From Alphaproteobacteria bacterium (GTDB lineage: Bacteria; Pseudomonadota; Alphaproteobacteria; Thalassobaculales; Thalassobaculaceae): a stretch of DNA of 64,000 nt. Position 1 is the stretch's first letter; each line of letters begins with the position of its first letter. Of the stretch, positions 60,757 through 64,000 are shown piece after piece. The notes under the pieces were generated by a model. It was not told where the DNA came from. It did not search any database and saw only the letters and a program-made list of their open reading frames with translations. The DNA is taken from contig JANSYS010000004.1 in NCBI GenBank assembly GCA_024742275.1, positions 248,001 to 312,000 of the forward strand. Reading direction: 5' to 3'. A program made the position numbers and the translations under genes.

Positions 60757-62013
60757 TCAGGTCTCGGCCCGATTGACGTCGGTCTGGCTGAACCGCGCGA
60801 GTGTCGCGTAGCCGCGGACGATGGACTCGAGCTCTTCGCGCGTCGCCACCTGATCCAAGTCTTCGAACCCGTCCGGCGCGCGTTGCTCGACCAGATCGAT
60901 CACGCCCTCCGGTCCGCCCGTACGGTTGGTCCGCACGATCTCCGCCGTCATCGGCAGGCGTTCGGCCTCATAGGATTTGAGCGCGTTCTCGACATCCCCG
61001 CCGCTGGCGCCGAGGATGGGGGCAAGACAGCGGGCATCGAGGATCGCCTGACTGGCTCCGTTCGAGCCTACCGGATACATCGCATGGGCCGCGTCGCCGA
61101 GCAGCGTGACCCGGCCGAACGACCAGCGTTCCACCGGATCGCGGTCGCACATCGGATACTCGTAGAAGTCGACGGTTCGCGTGATCAGGGCGACCGGGTC
61201 GATGATGTCGAGATCGAAGACGCCGTCGACGTATTGCATCACGTCGGCACGGTCGCCCAGGCGACTCCAGTTCTCGCGCCGCGGCGGCGGGCGGGTGCCG
61301 TCGCCGAGGCGGGCGACGACGGCCCAGTTGATCAACGTCTTACTTGGGGTGTCGGGGTCTTTGTAGATCGGATAGCACACGAACTTGGCGTTCATGCCGC
61401 CGGCAATGACCATCGAACGACCGGTCAGGAACGGATCTCCTTCCACCGCGCCACGCCACAGCATCAATCCGTTCCAGCTAGGCGGGCCCTCGTCCGGGTA
61501 AAACGTCTCCCGGACTTTCGAGTGGATCCCGTCGCAGCCGATCAGAACGTCGCCGGAAACGGACACGACGCTGCGCGTATCGCGCCGGTCGAAGGTCGCT
61601 GTGACGGTTTTGCCGTCGTCCAGCAATCCGGTGAGCTGGTGGCCGGTGTGGACATGGTCGTCGCCCAATCTCTCCCGCACCGCATCGAGCAGCAGGCCCT
61701 GCAGTTTTCCGCGGTGGATTGAGAATTGTGGGAAGTCGTAACCCGCATCGGTCCCGCGCAGATCACGCCAGATCTCCTGACCGAACCGGTTCTGATAGAT
61801 CAGCTCGTATGTCCGTATGCCGACGGCGTCGAGCCGGTCTAGCAGGCCGAGGGCGGCAAGTTCTTTGATGGCGTGGGGCAGGGTGTTAATGCCGACGCCG
61901 AGCTCGCGGATCGTTTGCGACTGCTCGTAGACATGGGCCTCGATACCTTGTTCGTGCAGGCTGAGCGCGGTCGCGAGGCCACCGATGCCGCCGCCGATGA
62001 TAATCGCCTTCAT
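60757..62013 (-). CDS. FAD-dependent monooxygenase (aromatic hydroxylase type)
   Basis: Flavoprotein monooxygenase of 418 residues. It has the GxGxxG loop IIIGGGIGGLATAL at the N-terminus, the middle DG motif (GCDGIHSKVRE) and the second FAD motif GDAAHAMYPVGSNGASQAILDA. It resembles salicylate-hydroxylase/PhzS-type enzymes that hydroxylate ring compounds using NAD(P)H and oxygen. The frame is open upstream to 62382, but ATG 62013 starts right at the FAD fold. No ring-cleavage genes accompany it. Substrate unknown. Confidence 0.87.
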   Translation of the reverse strand: MKAIIIGGGIGGLATALSLHEQGIEAHVYEQSQTIRELGVGINTLPHAIKELAALGLLDRLDAVGIRTYELIYQNRFGQEIWRDLRGTDAGYDFPQFSIHRGKLQGLLLDAVRERLGDDHVHTGHQLTGLLDDGKTVTATFDRRDTRSVVSVSGDVLIGCDGIHSKVRETFYPDEGPPSWNGLMLWRGAVEGDPFLTGRSMVIAGGMNAKFVCYPIYKDPDTPSKTLINWAVVARLGDGTRPPPRRENWSRLGDRADVMQYVDGVFDLDIIDPVALITRTVDFYEYPMCDRDPVERWSFGRVTLLGDAAHAMYPVGSNGASQAILDARCLAPILGASGGDVENALKSYEAERLPMTAEIVRTNRTGGPEGVIDLVEQRAPDGFEDLDQVATREELESIVRGYATLARFSQTDVNRAET

Positions 62014-62380
62014 GCTCCCCACTCCTTCATTTCCAAGGGCCCCCGGCTCCGTTGTCCGCAGTCTCGCGGACCATGCGTTCCGTGTCACCGCGCGAGGTAC
62101 CGCCTCCGGCTCACACGTAGCAGGATCGACAGGCCGGTGGAAACCGACCGTCCAGATGGTCGCGGCGGAACCGCGCGCAATCGGCGCCGAACCAGCTCTG
62201 CGCTGGGGCTGCGTCGTCGGCAACTTGACCGTTAAGGATAGGGCGACAACGGTGCATTGACGTGGATCAATCGGCAGCAATTCGCCGCGAGACAGGCGCC
62301 CCGGTAACATCGCCGCGTGATCGCCGGACGTGCTAGAACGCTCCGTCGTGGCCCGTCGGCCGCGCCGGGAGATGGAGGCC
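62014..62380. other. Intergenic region before the sigma factor
   Basis: The 367 bases between the monooxygenase and sigma genes, which diverge. Both promoters should lie here. I see no clear hairpin, repeat, RNA gene or coding sequence; the base composition is that of the surrounding genes. Confidence 0.5.
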
Positions 62381-62992
62381 ATGGAACGTCCCGACGCCCA
62401 ATCCGCTGACGAGATCGATCTCGTCGCCGCGTTGCAGGCCGGCGACGAGCGGGCTTTCGAGCGGCTGGTTCGGGATCATGGTCCCCGGCTGTTCGCGGTG
62501 GCTCGGCGCATGACCCGGGACGAGGCGGCCGCACAGGACTGCTTGCAGGAGGCATTCCTGTCCGCCCACAAGGCGATCGGCCGCTTCGAGCCGCATGGAT
62601 CGCTAGGCGGCTGGCTGCATCGGATCACCGTGAATGCGTGCCTCATGCGATTACGCGCCGCCAAACGTCTGGCTGAAACGCCGATCGACGACCTGCTGCC
62701 GTCCTTCAGCGCGGAGGGTCTGCGCGTCGGAGAGCCGCGCGCGGAAGTCCGCGACCCCGAGACGGAACTGGAAGCGACGCGGTTGAAAAGCATGCTGCGC
62801 GAAAAAATCGACGCCTTGCCCGACGCCTACCGTATCGTTCTTCTGTTGCGCGACATTGAAGGATACAGCACGCGCGAGGCGGCCGAGGCGATCGGTATTG
62901 CCGAAGGCGCGCTGAAGGTCCGCCTGCATCGGGCGCGGGCGGCGCTCAAAACACTGGTCGAGCCGCTTTGGGACGAGTTGGGACCATCATGA
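62381..62992 (+). CDS. ECF-type RNA polymerase sigma factor
   Basis: Sigma-70-family factor of about 203 residues with only regions 2 and 4. Region 2 (ERLVRDHGPRLFAVARRMTRDEAAAQDCLQEAFLSAH) and region 4 (LPDAYRIVLLLRDIEGYSTREAAEAIGIAEGALKVRLHRARAALK) are complete. The start is ATG 62381 with GGGAG upstream; ATG 62372 and 62330 are in-frame alternatives. It overlaps a zinc-finger gene by 4 bp (ATGA), a classic sigma/anti-sigma arrangement. The signal and regulon are unknown. Confidence 0.88.
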   Translation: MERPDAQSADEIDLVAALQAGDERAFERLVRDHGPRLFAVARRMTRDEAAAQDCLQEAFLSAHKAIGRFEPHGSLGGWLHRITVNACLMRLRAAKRLAETPIDDLLPSFSAEGLRVGEPRAEVRDPETELEATRLKSMLREKIDALPDAYRIVLLLRDIEGYSTREAAEAIGIAEGALKVRLHRARAALKTLVEPLWDELGPS

Positions 62993-63306
62993 TCACCCGC
63001 CACAGACTGCGCTGGCGTATCCAGCATTGGCTCGAGAACCGCGTTCCCGGTCTGCTGACCTGCGCCGAGTTCCAGCAGACGCTGGACGACTATATCGACG
63101 GCGCCTTGGGCCGAGCGGGCCGCATGATCGTCGACATTCATCTGAAGACCTGTCCCACCTGCCGACGCTATATGAGTGCCTACCGCAAAGTCCGCGATAT
63201 CGCTCCTCGGGCGCTGGACACGGATGAGACGAAGGCGTTGGGCGAGATCCCGGAGGACTTGGTCTTGGCCATCATCATGGCGCGAAAGGCCCAGCCTGAC
63301 GCATAA
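62989..63306 (+). CDS. Putative zinc-binding anti-sigma factor
   Basis: Protein of 105 residues translationally coupled to the sigma factor gene. It contains a zinc-binding anti-sigma pattern: Cys25, His51, Cys55 and Cys58 (HLKTCPTCRRY), a H-x3-C-x2-C core as in ZAS/zf-HC2 proteins. There is no membrane helix, so it is probably cytoplasmic and may react to redox or metal stress. Its role is inferred from position and motif. Confidence 0.8.
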   Translation: MITRHRLRWRIQHWLENRVPGLLTCAEFQQTLDDYIDGALGRAGRMIVDIHLKTCPTCRRYMSAYRKVRDIAPRALDTDETKALGEIPEDLVLAIIMARKAQPDA

Positions 63307-63401
63307 GGGGGTGCGCGCCGCTCGGACCGGGTGAATACTGGCGTCGGTAATGGACCGTCAGCATCTCGGTCGGGCGCAGGACCTTGGAAATCCGTTTTCC
63401 C

Positions 63402-64000
63402 ATGTGGCTTCGGGTCGTCGACCGCCCCGGGGCAACCGTGTTTGCCACTCTGTCGGCGACGGAGGCGTTTTCGCGTGCGCTGGTCGCCGGGGTGATTCCT
63501 CTCGAAGCCTACCGGTTGTTGGAGTCGGCGCGGAACGTGAGCGTCGCCTTTACGATGATCGGTTTCGTGGCGTTGCTGGCCAGCTTTGCGGTGCCCGTGG
63601 TCATCCGGTTGATACGTCGTAAATGGATCTTCAGCGCCGGTTGCGCGTTCATGGTCGCCGCGCCGCTTCTGATGTTGCTTGACGCCGCTGTTCCGTTCAT
63701 CGGGGCGTTGCAGTTTCGCGCGCTCGCCGTGGTCTGCGTCAACATCTCCCTGAACCTCTATATCCTAGACTACATAGCCCGGAGAGACTTCGTGACGGCG
63801 GAGCCGCGACGGCTCGCGTTTATGGGGGTGGCCTGGTTCACCGGCCCCGGCCTCGGAATCTATCTCTACAAGAGCTTCGGCCTCGCCGCGGTTTGCGTGC
63901 CGAGCGCCGTGTTCGCTCTGGTCGCGCTCGCTTACTTCTGGATCCTGCGAATGCGCGAGGATCCCCGGGTCGCGCCGGCCAAGAAACGGCCGCCGACCCC
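63402..64000 (+). CDS. MFS-type transporter, C-terminus beyond the window
   Basis: The frame is open from ATG 63402 (TTG 63384 is an alternative) to the right edge, about 199 codons. Hydrophobic segments alternate with basic loops (VSVAFTMIGFVALLASFAVPVVIRLIRRKWIF; LAFMGVAWFTGPGLGIYLYKSFGL; VPSAVFALVALAYFWILRMRED), giving about six membrane helices, half of a major facilitator. Substrate unknown. It follows the anti-sigma gene by about 95 bp and may be part of its stress response or independent. Confidence 0.7.
   Translation, partial: MWLRVVDRPGATVFATLSATEAFSRALVAGVIPLEAYRLLESARNVSVAFTMIGFVALLASFAVPVVIRLIRRKWIFSAGCAFMVAAPLLMLLDAAVPFIGALQFRALAVVCVNISLNLYILDYIARRDFVTAEPRRLAFMGVAWFTGPGLGIYLYKSFGLAAVCVPSAVFALVALAYFWILRMREDPRVAPAKKRPPT

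Noticed and set aside
62014-62380. ECF-type GGAAC promoter for the sigma gene
   Set aside because: A GGAAC string is present, but no convincing -10 at proper spacing was found, so no promoter is called.

Overview
The window is GC-rich, densely packed chromosomal DNA. It most resembles an alphaproteobacterium, probably a marine or soil Rhodospirillales-type organism. This rests on the high-GC codon use, Tat-dependent binding proteins, a 5TM hybrid kinase, PAS proteins with an LPLSSDG motif, and many ABC/TRAP uptake systems. The taxonomic placement is inference. No rRNA, tRNA, CRISPR array, insertion sequence or phage structural gene was seen.

Positions 1-16.4 kb hold an amide/carbamoyl nitrogen cluster. 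It has two amidase genes, each translationally coupled to a small AtzG-like partner; a five-gene peptide-type ABC importer; a cysteine hydrolase coupled to an asparaginase-like enzyme with an altered active-site motif; two EamA transporters; a GntR/FCD regulator; an N-carbamoyl-D-amino-acid hydrolase; an amidohydrolase; and a LysE-type exporter. Four copies of a 12-bp palindrome (ATTGGATACAAT type) lie in its control regions and are the likely operator of the GntR protein.

Positions 16.5-25 kb hold a chemotaxis cluster: an MCP, cheR and cheB on the plus strand, facing a coupled minus-strand operon (receiver, double CheW, large CheA). The CheB methylesterase has a receiver domain without phosphorylation residues, while a stand-alone CheB-like receiver starts the opposing operon. 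CheB therefore looks split into two proteins.

Positions 25-30 kb hold orphan genes, alanine dehydrogenase, and a lipoprotein gene flanked by copies of the ald 3' end. Positions 30-48.5 kb concern polyamines: puuB, two puuA-type ligases, a class III aminotransferase, the potFHIG importer and N-carbamoylputrescine amidase. Within this stretch lies a hybrid histidine kinase cut by one in-frame amber codon, followed by a response regulator.

Positions 48.8-54.3 kb are a ugp glycerol-3-phosphate/glycerophosphodiester system (ugpQ divergent from ugpBAEC) with a candidate PHO box between them. Next come a TRAP transporter (QMP), a GNAT and a cupin. Three tandem paralogous single-PAS proteins follow, the first broken by an in-frame TAA. 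The window ends with an FAD monooxygenase, an ECF-type sigma/anti-sigma pair and a truncated MFS transporter.

Overall the region is specialised for scavenging nitrogen (amides, carbamoyl compounds, polyamines) and phosphorus (glycerophosphodiesters), with attached sensory machinery.
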